Source: Sorghum bicolor (taxonomy: Eukaryota; Streptophyta; Magnoliopsida; Poales; Poaceae). Taken from it: DNA of 64,000 nucleotides. The notes under the pieces were generated by a model. The model saw only the letters and a program-made list of their open reading frames with translations. It ran no database searches and was not told where the DNA came from. Of this stretch, positions 1 through 10,636 are shown one piece after another. Where the stretch lies: positions 59,563,695 through 59,627,694 of the forward strand of contig NC_012872.2 of NCBI RefSeq assembly GCF_000003195.3. The letters are read 5' to 3'. Position 1 is the first letter of the stretch; each line of letters opens with the position of its first letter. The position numbers and the translations under genes were made by a program.

Positions 1-362
1 GATAGTGGAGGGGCCAGCACCGGGTCTTATATAGCATTGACAAATCAAGGGGATGCTCACAAGCTGATTGGCGGCTGGCCTAATCTGGCCAAAAAGATGG
101 CAATTTGTGAGAACATTTTGACTATGCACACTCATGCTGCCCAAGAAAGAAAAAAGGCAAACAGCCACTTATTAGTTATTAGGGCATGCTATGGATGTAG
201 CACATACTTGACCCATTTCTCAACTGTTGTCAAGCAATGCAACCACTTACATTTTGCCTTGTCTTTTTGTAGCTATGTTCGTCGTCACGTGTGTGTCTTG
301 TCACCGTTAGACTTCTTCTTTAGTTTTTTTAAAATCATGAATTTTATTAATTCAGCATGTAT
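1..362. other. Intergenic sequence without recognised feature
   Basis: AT-rich sequence. I see no coding pattern, splice signals or terminal repeats. An open frame runs through it but continues into the transposon at 363 and has no recognisable domain. Confidence 0.4.
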
Positions 363-1450
363 GGGTCTGTTTGGTTGGGTGGCTAAATCCCAACCAGGCT
401 CCACAAAGCCACCTTCAGATTGTTTGGTTGCATGTTTTGATGTCCAAACCAGGCTCTATGAAGCCACCAACCACCCCTTAGCCTGGCTCCAGAAAAACGT
501 AGGCGCTGGTTGTTTTCTGGGAGCCAGGCTTGGCTAAGCCCGCAATCGAGGTCTCCTCACTGTCGAGACGCTCCTCCACGTCCGCTCGTCGGCAACCTCC
601 TCGGCGAGCTCGTCCACGTCCTCGACAAGCTCGATGGTTGCGCCGTGCTCACCCGCGAGATCCAAGTGGAGGTCCATGCGGGGTCGACGAGTTCGTGTCC
701 GCGGCGTCTGGATCCAAGTGGAGCTCCTCCGCGTCTAGATCCAAAGGGAGGCGCCGGCGGCGTCTGGATCCTCGACAAGCTCGATGGTCCGTGTCTGCTC
801 ACTCGTCGACGTCTCCGACGAGCTCGCCACCGTGGCCGCGCAGCCCAACGTGTCGCGCATCCAGACGCCGTCGGCGCCTCCCCCGCCTCCTCCGCCGGTG
901 GTGGCGCCTGTGGAGCTCAAGGCAGCCACAGACGCTCTTGCCCTCGAGGTCGGCCTCCGTGAGGTCCCCGATGCTCTTCTTGGCCATGGTGGCCATGGCC
1001 CGCGTGCCGCGCGTGGAGGACGCCTGCTGGCACCGTGAGCCGCGCGTCGCCCGCGTCGCCCGCCGCGAACGCCAGCGACCGCGCCGGCTGGCACCCCGCG
1101 GCGAGGCCTCCCCTGCGCAGCGGGGCGACGGCTGCCCTGGTTGACGTGTTCTGTGCTCTGCTGTGTTCATGGTGGAGGTGAATGAGAGGAGGATGAGGAT
1201 GAACGGATGGCAATGGCAGTGGTGCTGAGAAGGTGTTCGATGAATTGTTTCTTTGAGGGTAAACTTACCGGTGTTGAGATGTGGTGATTCTATCAAAGAA
1301 ACACAACTAACCAAACAAAAACTCAACTTAGCCATCTTTATCTTTGCACACAACCAAACACACACCCATTGGCTCCCTGAAAGCAGGCCTGGGCTGCCCA
1401 AGCTACATTTGGTAGCCAGGCTATATGAGACCAACAAACCAAACAGACCC
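363..1450. mobile_element. PIF/Harbinger-like non-autonomous element carrying a gene fragment (Pack-type)
   Basis: The left end reads GGGTCTGTTTGGTTGG and the right end is its inverted copy (CCAAACAGACCC at 1439-1450). More imperfect similarity runs inward, for example CCAGGCT motifs near both ends. The element is flanked on both sides by the 3-bp direct repeat TAT (360-362 and 1451-1453). A 3-bp duplication and GGG..TGTTTGG ends are typical of Harbinger/Tourist elements, although the usual target is TTA/TAA. No transposase is present. The centre (about 540-1140) is sharply GC-rich, unlike the ends, as expected for captured gene sequence. The minus strand of 907-1140 resembles chloroplast phosphoglycerate kinase. 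The plus-strand GC-rich part at 540-900 is not recognised. Confidence 0.7.
907..1140 (-). pseudogene. Captured N-terminal fragment of chloroplast phosphoglycerate kinase
   Basis: Read on the minus strand, one frame gives [20 protein letters not shown], which matches the transit peptide of grass plastid phosphoglycerate kinases as I know them. After a frame change the next piece gives [17 protein letters not shown], which matches the start of the mature enzyme. Similarity then stops abruptly near 907, before the substrate-binding residues. The fragment is therefore only the transit peptide and the first 20 or so mature residues, joined across at least one frameshift. It lies wholly inside the Harbinger-like element. 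It cannot encode an enzyme; at most it could supply a chimeric transcript. The PGK assignment rests on remembered family sequence. Confidence 0.65.
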
Positions 1451-2410
1451 TATATTACCAAGGATATACAACTAAAAGTACAAGAGCACTTAGACTCACA
1501 CCTCATAAGAGGAGAATACACAACCAAAAAAGGGAAAAAACCTAAGACCTTGACATAAATCTGTTTCACGGCATCCTCTCCTAAAACAGCTAGATTTGAT
1601 GGATGAAAGTCGTCAAGTTGCCAGTGCCCCTAGTGCGCCATCCCCATGAACCTCAGCTAGTGCCATCGTCATCGGCTTCAAATGAGGTGACGCCATATGT
1701 CATTGGTTAGGACACCTTCATCTGTCGTCGTTCAATTAGAACAAACCGCGACTAGACGCAAGTTGACAAGATCCGCTTTTGCTTCACCGATTTTCAAAGC
1801 CTCCGTCACCCATAGGACAGGCACCGTCGTTGAGGTCATGTCGTCGCCAATCTGCCAGAGTCTTCTATCACTGCCGTTGAGGATATCCTCTTCCTCTCGG
1901 ACTCCCAGACTTCTTCAGTTGACCTAGTCGGTGATTAATTTCCCATCGGTAATGGCTGTCGCCGATCTGCCAGAGTCTTCTATCACTGCCGTTGAGGATA
2001 TCCTCTTCCTCTCGGACTTCCAGACTTCTTCTTCAGTTGACCTAGTCGGTGATTAATTTCCCATCGGTAAAGGTAACTTAATTTATTGAGGATATTTTCA
2101 TTGACCTCCACTAAATAAAAATTCACAAGATCTCATTCTCACGCGTGGATTGCTTTGTATTATGCTTTGTGGTTTTACTTCTTTGCAAATAAGCTGGTCA
2201 CAAGGTCGTCGCAGTACGTCCTTTCGCGGATTTGTTAACGCCTCATACTAGAAGAGAGCTCGGTAGTAGTAGTAGCTATCCATCGTGAGCAGGAAAGCCG
2301 CTTGGTTGTTTTCGCCTACAGAAGAGGCACACGCGTGCAGTGCTTTATTGGCACTAACGAGTCAGCACTTATCGACCTGTTCCTGAATAGTGCGTGGAAG
2401 AGTGAAAGCA
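1451..2410. other. Intergenic region with one tandem duplication
   Basis: No coding pattern is recognised. The main structure is the roughly 115-bp tandem duplication at 1842-2071, listed separately. The rest is non-descript AT-rich sequence. Confidence 0.4.
1842..2071. repeat. Two-copy tandem duplication, unit about 115 bp
   Basis: Copy 1 (about 1842-1954) and copy 2 (about 1957-2071) share almost every base, including CTGCCAGAGTCTTCTATCAC, GATATCCTCTTCCTCTCGGA and CGGTGATTAATTTCCCATCG. They differ by a few substitutions and one 3-base TTC expansion in copy 2. This implies a recent local duplication. No gene is involved. Confidence 0.85.
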
Positions 2411-2652
2411 GGCCTTGTTTACTTCCATTCTAAAACCCAAAATCTTTTAAAATTCTCAGTCACATTGAATTTTTAGACGCATGCATAGAGTATTAAACAT
2501 AGACGAAAATAAAAACTAATTAGACAGTTTGGTCGAAATTTACGAGACGAATCTTTTAAGTGTAGTTAGTCTATGGTTGGACAATAATTATCACAAACAA
2601 ACGAAAGTGCTACATTATCGTGAAATTTTTCCTTCCGAAACTAAACACGGCC
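2411..2652. mobile_element. MITE of the GGCCTTGTTTAGTT family
   Basis: The left end is GGCCTTGTTTACTT and the right end is AAACTAAACACGGCC. Internal landmarks shared with the other copies in this window are the block near TTAGACGCATGCATAGAGTA, the AGACGAAAATAAAAACTAAT block and the ACAAACGAAAGTGCTACA block. The flanking triplets do not match cleanly, so the insertion is old or the ends have decayed. Confidence 0.8.
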
Positions 2653-2741
2653 CAAGATATATAACTATAAGTATAGTCAAGCTAGCTAGCTAGCTCATAC
2701 CTGCCATTATATTATGGCCGGTTATATATCCTGTTTACTCA

Positions 2742-2988
2742 GAGCAAGTATTATAGTGGATTGTAAGCCGACTAAATGCTGAGGTGGAGGAGAGAATGAA
2801 GAAGAAAGAGGAGAAGCAGACTGTAAACTTACAGCCAGCTTAGGCACAGGAACCAAAAAACTTGGTGAGAGAGATAAGTGAGTCATGTATTAATAATGAA
2901 TAGCTAACTATTGTATGGGTGGACTGAGAGAAGGCTACAAAAAACCTTACCGCTAGCAAGTGAGTTGTATTATTAAACTTGTATGCTC
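2742..2988. mobile_element. MITE with GAGCAAGTATTATAGT ends, TSD TCA
   Basis: The left end is GAGCAAGTATTATAGTGG and the right end is the imperfect inverse TATTAAACTTGTATGCTC. The 3-bp direct repeat TCA flanks both sides (2739-2741 and 2989-2991). The interior is purine-rich (GGTGGAGGAGAGA and similar) and resembles a MITE common in grass genomes. At 247 bp it has no coding capacity. Confidence 0.75.
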
Positions 2989-3284
2989 TCATTATGGCTA
3001 TACATACAAGGCAAATGAAACATCACCTCATGCTACCCAGAAGAAGATAAAAGAGAAACTAATGCTCTTAGATTGTTTCTCACCAAAAATAAGTGGGAAC
3101 TAGTATTAAAGAAAGCCATAAATATGTACTTATTCATCTACAATTTTCTTTTCTCTCAGAAGTTGAAATGTTAATGTGTAGTCGATCTACCCCATAAAAT
3201 TCCAATTCACACTTGACAAATAGATTGATACAAAAGGTGGTGCTTTCTATATAACTATGAAAACTTAAAATCATATATATAATC

Positions 3285-3287
<3 letters not shown>

Positions 3288-3336
<49 letters not shown>

Positions 3337-3345
3337 TATATATAT
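3288..3345. repeat. Compound microsatellite (CT)n(CA)n(TA)n
   Basis: About 15 CT units run straight into about 10 CA units and then 4-5 TA units. No gene lies nearby. The tract is likely length-variable. Confidence 0.95.
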
Positions 3346-4568
3346 GTGGCTTGAGTGGATGATGCCCTGCTGGTGTTGCATGCCATCCTTTCCTCTCCTC
3401 TCTCGTCACTGTCGAATCTCTCAAGTTCCAAAACACTGAATGGATGTTAGCCTACCAAGGAAGTCAACTGGATGATAGTGAAGCAAAAAACAAATCCGTA
3501 CGATATGCAACGTCCTGCTCATGAAAGAGCCTAAGGAAAAGGGTAAGGGTGTTAGAAGAAAATATTCTCATAAATATTCTACAAGTATTGCTGCGTGATC
3601 AACGTTACATCAAGATAGAATTAATCCACCAAATTATAGTTTGCCGTGTAAGGTCTAAAGACCAAGGCGTTAGGCATGTAGGCCCTTAAAGAAGAAGGAA
3701 ACTACCTTACTCACAAATAATACTTGAGCTCAAAATTTTTGACCCAGGCTCACATTAAACCTAGGACTCTCAACATTGGAAAGGCCTTTTTAAAGGCTGA
3801 AAGCATGTAGGCCCTTAGTTGGGTTTCGGTGATTAATAACTACACAAGATTATTGTGACTAACATGTATTTTAGAGAGACAATATAAGTTAGGTCACAAT
3901 AATAGAATTGGGCACTTATGGTTTCATGCCCCTATTGATGTATTCAATTTCGGTTTTCAAAGGATGAACACGAAGATTAACAACCAGCTAGTTCTAAGTG
4001 TCGATGGCACTGAGGGACACATGGTTTAGTGATAAGATGTTTACTTTTTCTTCGGCCCTACTACAAAGGGGGTATAAAATGGGTAGCTTGATCTGGTTGA
4101 GTCTAGTGAGTGGATGTGGTGCACACTTATGAAAACTAGCACTAGGTAGCTCTATGAAAGCCCAAAATAAGTTTGAGATCAAACACAACTCAAAAGAGTG
4201 TAGGAAATGGATGAGTTGGTGGCTCTGCAGACTAGACATGGAGCATTGCAAGTTCTAAGGTTGACAACATAGCAGAGTAGCACACCGGACTGACCGTTGT
4301 ACACTAGACCAGGTGAGTCTAGACAACTTTGGTGCTACTTAAAATTAAAGGGAGGGCCCAGGGTCGTGGCACTCACCAGACGTGTCTAGTGGTGCACCGA
4401 ACCAAGGCACAACCATATTTTTGGATGTGAGCTGGTCATGTACTCACCAGACGCGTCCAGTGTGCATTGAACTAGAGCACCAGATGCCATACAAGTAATG
4501 GATAGTTTCATAAACTAGCCGTTGGGGTGCACCGGGCCTGTCTAGTTTATGAATAGTACTTGTCTCAC

Positions 4569-6120
4569 GGTGGACACAATTAACTGAAACCGAGGAACCG
4601 AACCAAAAAGAACCAGAACTGTTGGGTACCATAAAAAGGATACCCAGATCAGAGCAATAAAAAATCACAAAAGGCAAAGCAAGCCCCCAGGATCACCAGG
4701 ACGCGGGCCCCAGCCATCTACTTCCTCGATCTCGAGCTCAAAACACGGCACGCCCGACCCCACTAGCCTCGGGCGCAAGTTCCGTCTCGCCCGACCCCCC
4801 AGGGCTCGGACGCAGACACCGCCTCGCCCGACCCTCAGGGCCTCGGGCGTAAGTTCCGACTCGCCCGACCCGTCCGGGGCTCGGGCGCCAAACGCCGCTC
4901 CACCGGATCAGGACAAGGCTTCTGACTCACGGCGCCCGTACCCTCGACGTGACAGGCACAGTGACTCCCATATCACAGCAGGGCATGGTGGCGACTATTC
5001 CAACCACCCTGGTCACTGTAGCCTTACCTCTTTCACTATGCAACCTTTACCTCTTTCACTGTGGTGTACTGCCTCACAGTAAAAGAGAAATGGGGAAGGT
5101 TAACCAGCGTCACTGTTTGTTGTCTTCTCCCACTATTAACAGGATGATCAGCAGTACCACCGATCCGACCCCCATGACTCCTACAGGGCTCGGTAACCCT
5201 GCACAGGAGCAGCCATGCTGTCAGTCATCCCTCAAGGACGAGATGGACAGGCTTCAACAGGGTCGGGACTGTGGCTTCACCATTCAACAAAGGAAATCTA
5301 CTCATGTAAATACCTGTCTCCCCTTGAGGCTATAAAAGGGGAGCCAGGGCTCACAACTAAGTTCAGGTTCACCAAGTTCACACACGACCACCGCACTCAC
5401 TCACAAAGTAGTGACCAGCACTCTGTCCACCACAAAGCCGAGACTTGGGACTTAGCCCTCTCTCGCAACCTGCTTGTACCCCCCTACTACAAGCACCTTT
5501 GGGTGCAAGGCTATACAGACCCCCAATCTCACTGGACGTAGGGCATTCTAGGCCCGAACCAGTATAAACCCTCTGTGTTCCACTTGCATCACCATCCAGG
5601 CTTGGGTAGTTACGCAAACTTATACTTTTTGTGTCTAGACCACGAGTCTAGACGCCGACAAGAACCGAAACCGAAAGAACCGGAATCGAAAAAATTGGTT
5701 CCTTATTCGGTTCCAAGTTTTAAGGAATCGAAATAAACCCAGAACAATTCGGCTCCTACCCTCGGTTAACCGAATTAACCGAAACAGCTAAAATTCATAA
5801 ATTTTACTTTGCTTTCTAGCATTTTGTAAGACAAAGTTTGATTTTTGTGTGACGTCTCATACTTAATTACTATGTATTTATGTTAGTATATTGATATTGT
5901 TCCCTTATCAATTATTATTATTATCTAAATTAGAGGTGGTGTTCCCTATATTTGCTTTAAAACCTATATTTTTTATTGTATTAACCTTTGCTGAAAAAAT
6001 TAACCAAGAACCGAAATGCTCGGTTCCTAATTTTTTTGGAACCGAGCGGTTCTTATGTTCTAGGAACCAAATTTTATAAACAACAGAGGGAACCGAACCG
6101 AGAACCGAATGCCCACCCTT
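4569..6120. mobile_element. hAT-like element rich in AACCGAA motifs, itself split by a solo LTR
   Basis: Both sides of the solo LTR carry dense AACCGAA and GGTTCGG-type motifs (4585-4619 and 5661-6115), which shows they belonged to one element before the LTR inserted. The right end, read inverted, is GGGTGGGCATTCGG, a common type of hAT terminus. The left end GGTGGACACAATT near 4569 is a degenerate counterpart. I could not confirm an 8-bp target duplication. No transposase is visible. Confidence 0.45.
4620..5660 (+). mobile_element. Solo LTR, 1041 bp, TSD AGAAC
   Basis: The sequence begins TGTTGGGTACC and ends ..GACGCCGACA, fitting the TG...CA rule. It is flanked by perfect 5-bp repeats AGAAC at 4615-4619 and 5661-5665. 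A TATA-like GCTATAAAAGGGG at about 5328-5340 marks the likely promoter, so the LTR points to the right. The first half has several CTCGCCCGACC-type GC-rich repeats (4745-4880). There is no internal domain and no second LTR, so this is a solo LTR left by recombination. The open frames here at 4949-5541 are LTR sequence and not genes. Confidence 0.9.
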
Positions 6121-6570
6121 ACGTCTGGTGCCCCCATGAAGGCTAAGTGGAGGGGCAACTGCGAGTTCCTGGCTTGCCTCAGAGCTATTATATTTATACC
6201 CCTCCAACTCGTGTATTAAGGCTCTCTTGCCATTTGTTCAGCTCAAGAAACACATTGGAGAGCAAGCGGGAGTTCATGCCTAGTGGGTTAATTGAGATTT
6301 GATAATCATAGGATTAAAGACTTCATTAATGCATAGAGAGTAGCATGTGTGTATTCACTCTTCTCATTATGCTTAATTGGGTCAAGTGAGAGTTTGTGCT
6401 TGTGTTACTCATGGTGATTGGCATCATCTAGACAGCTCGATGGTGTTAGGGAGATTGGTGATCACTCGGTGGTGCTTGTAGGGTGACCCATCTCATGGGG
6501 TGAGCTGTTGTGGGTGATTCAATATGTTGAAGGGACAAAGAATCAGTTCATAATGAGCACACAGTCCTTG

Positions 6571-7689
6571 CTCTACATAAATGTTTTTTGAGGCAGTCAT
6601 TTTGGGTTTACCCTAGCGGGAAAAGCGTTCGCCTCCACCAAAAGGCTAGTGTTAATTAATGTGGCTTTACTGAGTGGACGCAATGCTCATTTGTGAAAAT
6701 GAATCAAAAAATAGAAAAAAAATCCATGTACAAGACTACCAAGCCTATCCACGAGCCCATCGAGCCAATCAACGCCTAGATCCACAAGCACCACCCTCCT
6801 CATCATGCCTGCTACCACTAGACCTAGTGGTGGAGGCCACCATAGGGGGAGAAGGTCGCACCCTGCAGCCGGATCCACCCTCACCCGCCCTCCACCATGG
6901 GATCTGATAGAGGAGGGCATTGTTAGTGGAGGAGGTCAGGCGCCATGGCCGGATCTACCCTCTCATGCCATATGCCCCTTAGATCAGGTGGTAGAGGCTA
7001 CTGTTGGAGAAAGTGTGTGTTGTCGTCGTCGGGTCTAGTGGTGGAGGTCGTCAGTGAGGGAGGAGGTCATGTGCCACCGTCGGGATCTGCCTTGTCACTG
7101 TTGGATCCAACCTTTGGCTACCGAGATCCACCCACCATCATGAGAAGCTCTGTGCAAACATTGCTCGTCCACGACCCTGTGCAAGAGAAGAGAGAGTCGA
7201 AGAGAGGCCACCATTGCCCCTTGTGCTCACATGCACAAGAGAGAGGGTGCCCGACAGTGGCCCAGTGTGTCGCGAGAGGGAGAGAGATAACCTCATGGGT
7301 GAGAGAGAGGGAGAGAGACAACCATGGCGCGTGGTTGAGAAAGGGAGGGTGCAAATGAAACCCTAAGTCTCTTTATATATACACTAAGTATGATATCGGG
7401 TCGAGATGGGTTGCCTACACTTGGCCACATTAACAAAGGTGGGTCTCTTAAGAGGTCCGTCTCTGAAAATAACCTCTATTTTTGGAGGTGGATCTCTTAA
7501 AAGTTCTGCTTCCATAAATTCATTTTAGGAGGCGGTTATTTTATGACCGCCTCCGTAATTGCATTTTGTGATATGAACAATTGTGACTACCTTCAGAAAA
7601 CCCTCAAGAATTTTGCGAGGTAGATGGATTTTATGACTGCCTCGGTTGATGTTTGGGCAGTGTCTTGTAAAATCATTTTTGTAGTAGTG
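6571..7689. mobile_element. Non-autonomous CACTA (En/Spm)-like element
   Basis: The right end, read inverted, is CACTACTACAAAAATGATTT, a classic grass CACTA terminus. The left end CTCTACATAAATGTTTTTTG is a decayed match. Sub-terminal GAGGCGGTCATTTT-type motifs occur near both ends (6590 and 7530-7560, with ATTTTATGACCGCCTCCG), as is usual for CACTA transposase-binding repeats. No transposase is present. The flanking triplets (TTG, GGG) do not match, so the left boundary is uncertain. GC-rich open frames at 6800-7360 lie inside the element and resemble no protein I know. Confidence 0.65.
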
Positions 7690-8009
7690 GGGAACATAAT
7701 ACCCTTGCGTGGGTGCTCCAACGCACCTCTATGATACCTCAAATTTAAAAAATATCTTCATGTTCCTAACACTCTCTTTACATTGAACATTTACATTTGA
7801 GCAATTTCATTCATATCTTTACTTTATTAGAATTTCTATGATAGTGTGCAGGTTTGGAATCTAGAGGGTGCTATATTTTTGTGCTAGATAGAAACACAAT
7901 CTAGGCACAACAGGTGGAGTGTGTTAAATGGTAGGTTTTAATTATTGCGAGAAAATTTAGATTAGCCTAATTCACCCTCCTCTTGGGCATCTTGATCGTT
8001 TCAAAGGCC

Positions 8010-8625
8010 AGGATGATTATGTAGGACGCGGGACATTTAAGATAAGAGATGCTCACAAACCATATCATGGGAAAATATATGGATAAGCTCTACACCACTG
8101 AAAGAACACTTTCCTAGCTTGCATAATATTATCTCTTACTTCATCTTATTTTTGCTAATGTCATGAGTCAAAGGCCTCTTAATTTTTCTTTTCGAAGAGC
8201 CCTATCCGGAGACAAATTAACGGCTTGGCATAATCTGGCAGTAAGAATAGCTAATATACGACTTTCCTAGGATAAGAATGGTTTTAATTGGGATTTGTAT
8301 ATATAATCATGGTCAATTCTCTGTTCAGTCGATGTACCAATTCCTAATAAACCGAGACATCCCTTTTACCAAGAAAATTATTTGGAAGTTGAAACCCCCT
8401 CTTAAAATAAAGATTTTTCTTTTTGATACCTTCATAAAGGGAGTTTATTAATTTAATCCCTCTTAAATTATTTGGAAGTTGAAACTCCCTATTAACAAAG
8501 GATAATTTATCCAAAAGAAATTAGTCAGGTACCCAAAAGTGTTGTTTCTGTAATTGCAATGGAACAATTAAGTTTTTGTTTTCTGATTGTCAACATGCTA
8601 GACAATCTAGAACATACTCCATCCA
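8010..8625 (+). pseudogene. Decayed LINE ORF2 C-terminal fragment (zf-RVT region)
   Basis: Conceptual translation in shifting plus-strand frames gives pieces typical of the end of plant L1 reverse transcriptases: STPLKEHFPSLHNI (about 8085-8130), LNFSFRRALSGDKLTAWHNL (about 8175-8240), FTKKIIWKLKPPLKIKIFL (about 8365-8420) and CQHAR near 8590. In intact elements this region ends in a zinc-knuckle domain. Several stops and frameshifts separate the pieces, so the fragment is dead. A partial duplication of the AAATTATTTGGAAGTTGAAA motif occurs at 8378 and 8466. Confidence 0.7.
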
Positions 8626-9290
8626 TCCCATAAAAAATGTCATTAAATATTAAAAATTTATTATCCATAATTAGTATCATTATATGAATCACTAAATACA
8701 TTACAGTGCGTGCATATATAATATAAGCTAATTCTCATCAAGTAATCACAGTCACAGCATTAGCGGAATTTACAATAAGCCTAATAATTAAACTGCACAA
8801 AGTACACACCGACGAGATACCATGGGAAGCAAGGTTTGGATCGACAAGCCTTGGCTGTAGTTTATATAAATGATCTATGCCCAGAGGCAGACGCACATAA
8901 AACAAGCTTACTCTGTCGCTGATGACACATTATTGGTTCGTGAGCAACCTGATATTTATTAGTGCACGATGACGCGGCGATGAGCGGAAAATGGCGAATC
9001 AATCACACACGCGCGTGCAATTTCCCGCTGATAGGACCGGCTGTGCGCACGCAATGACAGCGCCACCACGTACGTACAGCCTATAAAATTTTCGTCGTCG
9101 TCCAACCACCACCGCCGTGGGCGACGCAAAAGACCTCAGCGCGTACCTGCTGCCTAAGCTTTTCTGGGAACAATCGACCAACGCCCCGGCCCTTCCTGCC
9201 AACCAAACACGTCCACATACAGGCTTGAAAATTGCACAGCAGATAGAGCTAATGAACAAGGAGACAAACAAGAAGAACATCTTGTGCTAG
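8626..9290. other. Intergenic region
   Basis: At 8612-8640, ACTCCATCCATCCCATAAA resembles one end of a Stowaway MITE, but no matching second end is seen. A 93-codon minus-strand open frame (8999-9280) has no recognisable domain and is probably chance. No further feature is supported. Confidence 0.35.
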
Positions 9291-9561
9291 CAGTGGTGGA
9301 TCTAGGATTTTAATCATGGGGGTACGAACGAAAACGATATAATTCATCGATATGAACATAACATAATTAGAATACTAAACGGTGATAAAATAGTTGTGAA
9401 TATAGAGTGTTAAGGTTGTTACATAAGCTGAATAGACTAGCAATTATATATAACAATGTATTATACATGTATATATTATTAAAGAGTATACATATTAAAT
9501 GTTTTTAAAAAAATTTGGGGGGACAGCTGTCCCCCATGCTACTACTCTAGAACCGCCCCTG
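9291..9561. mobile_element. hAT-type MITE with perfect 8-bp TSD
   Basis: The left end CAGTGGTGGATCTAGGA and the inverted right end CAGGGGCGGTTCTAGAG form imperfect terminal inverted repeats. The perfect 8-bp direct repeat TGTGCTAG flanks the element at 9283-9290 and 9562-9569, which is diagnostic of hAT transposition. At 271 bp it is non-autonomous. The open frame starting at 9499 begins in its right end. Confidence 0.92.
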
Positions 9562-9569
9562 TGTGCTAG

Positions 9570-10549
9570 TCTGCTGCTCCTAATTGTATGCTCCTCTCGA
9601 TTAGTCCTGCTTAATAATCTATATATGGGGCTGTGCAGTGGGTATCATCAAGTGGCAGCAATGTTTGGTTCGTTGCATGGAAAAACTAATACTATGCTTC
9701 CTCGCAATGCCATACGATATCTCTGCACAGATTGGCAAGGTAAAACTTTAGTGTCAACTAGGCAAAAGCGACATTCTCGACCTTCCCTAAATTGGCTTTT
9801 GCACAATAATTGATGCTCATGCATGGCGACCAGAAGCCAATTTGTTGTTTTTGTAATTAAGATTCTCCAGACGCATTGGAGGGCTCATAAATTAAGTTTT
9901 CAGTTTATTTTGCCGCCACACAGTCAGCAACTGTTAATTTACTGCAGTTTTTACTCTCACTCTCACTCTCACAGGTCGACTTGAACAAGTTCTCTAGTCG
10001 ACGATGAAGCTTTAAAAATTAAGTTTTGAGACATAATACAATCGATATATAGTATTTGACAAAATGCTAGGTTTAAATAAGACATATGCATGCATGACAA
10101 TTACATACTGTTTGTCTTAAAAATTTTATGCTCTCGCTATCTCTAGCACCAAAATTCCTACATAATTTTTTATAAACATTTTCTAATTACGACATAGTGG
10201 CCAAAGACATATATTCCCTAGCTAGCTAGGCCACATCATTATCCAAATCGACTATCGTTGACTATAGAGGGCCGGAGAAGTGAAGTACTCTTTATAGTGA
10301 AATGTAGGATTTAGCATAACCTCTAGCTAGATGCCTAGATCAAATTACCTTCAAATTCAATTTAATTTGATTCATCCTCCATGTCCACTTTCGAAGAGAT
10401 TGATTAATTGTTTTATTTCCCATCAGCTGCGGAACCGATATATGTAACCGATACAAATTGAGCCAGCTGTCATTTGCACTCACCATATGGGTAGCGCTAG
10501 CTAGCGTATAAGCACATGTTCTGTGCCATTATTTAGTTATCTTTAAAGA

Positions 10550-10636
<87 letters not shown>

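Larger units (their letters stand above)
3818..8005. mobile_element. Old LTR-retrotransposon sequence interrupted by later insertions
   Basis: The outer segments (about 3818-4568, 6121-6570 and 7690-8005) look like one repetitive sequence. It begins near GGGTTTCGGTGATTAATAAC and ends near ATTCACCCTCCTCTTGGGCA then TCTTGATCGTTTCA. Such openings and closings are familiar from grass LTRs. The interior includes repeated CACCAGACG-like motifs around 4370-4460. No gag-pol is visible and I could not identify a clean target duplication, so limits and class are tentative. A hAT-like element with a solo LTR and a CACTA-like element split it. Confidence 0.4.

Noticed and set aside
799..1437. 212-codon minus-strand frame as a gene
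   Set aside because: It crosses the end of a transposon and its similarity to PGK is limited to one piece in this frame, with the preceding piece in another.
6687..7358. Overlapping frames in the CACTA-like element
   Set aside because: No transposase or other domain; composition and position explain them as element interior.
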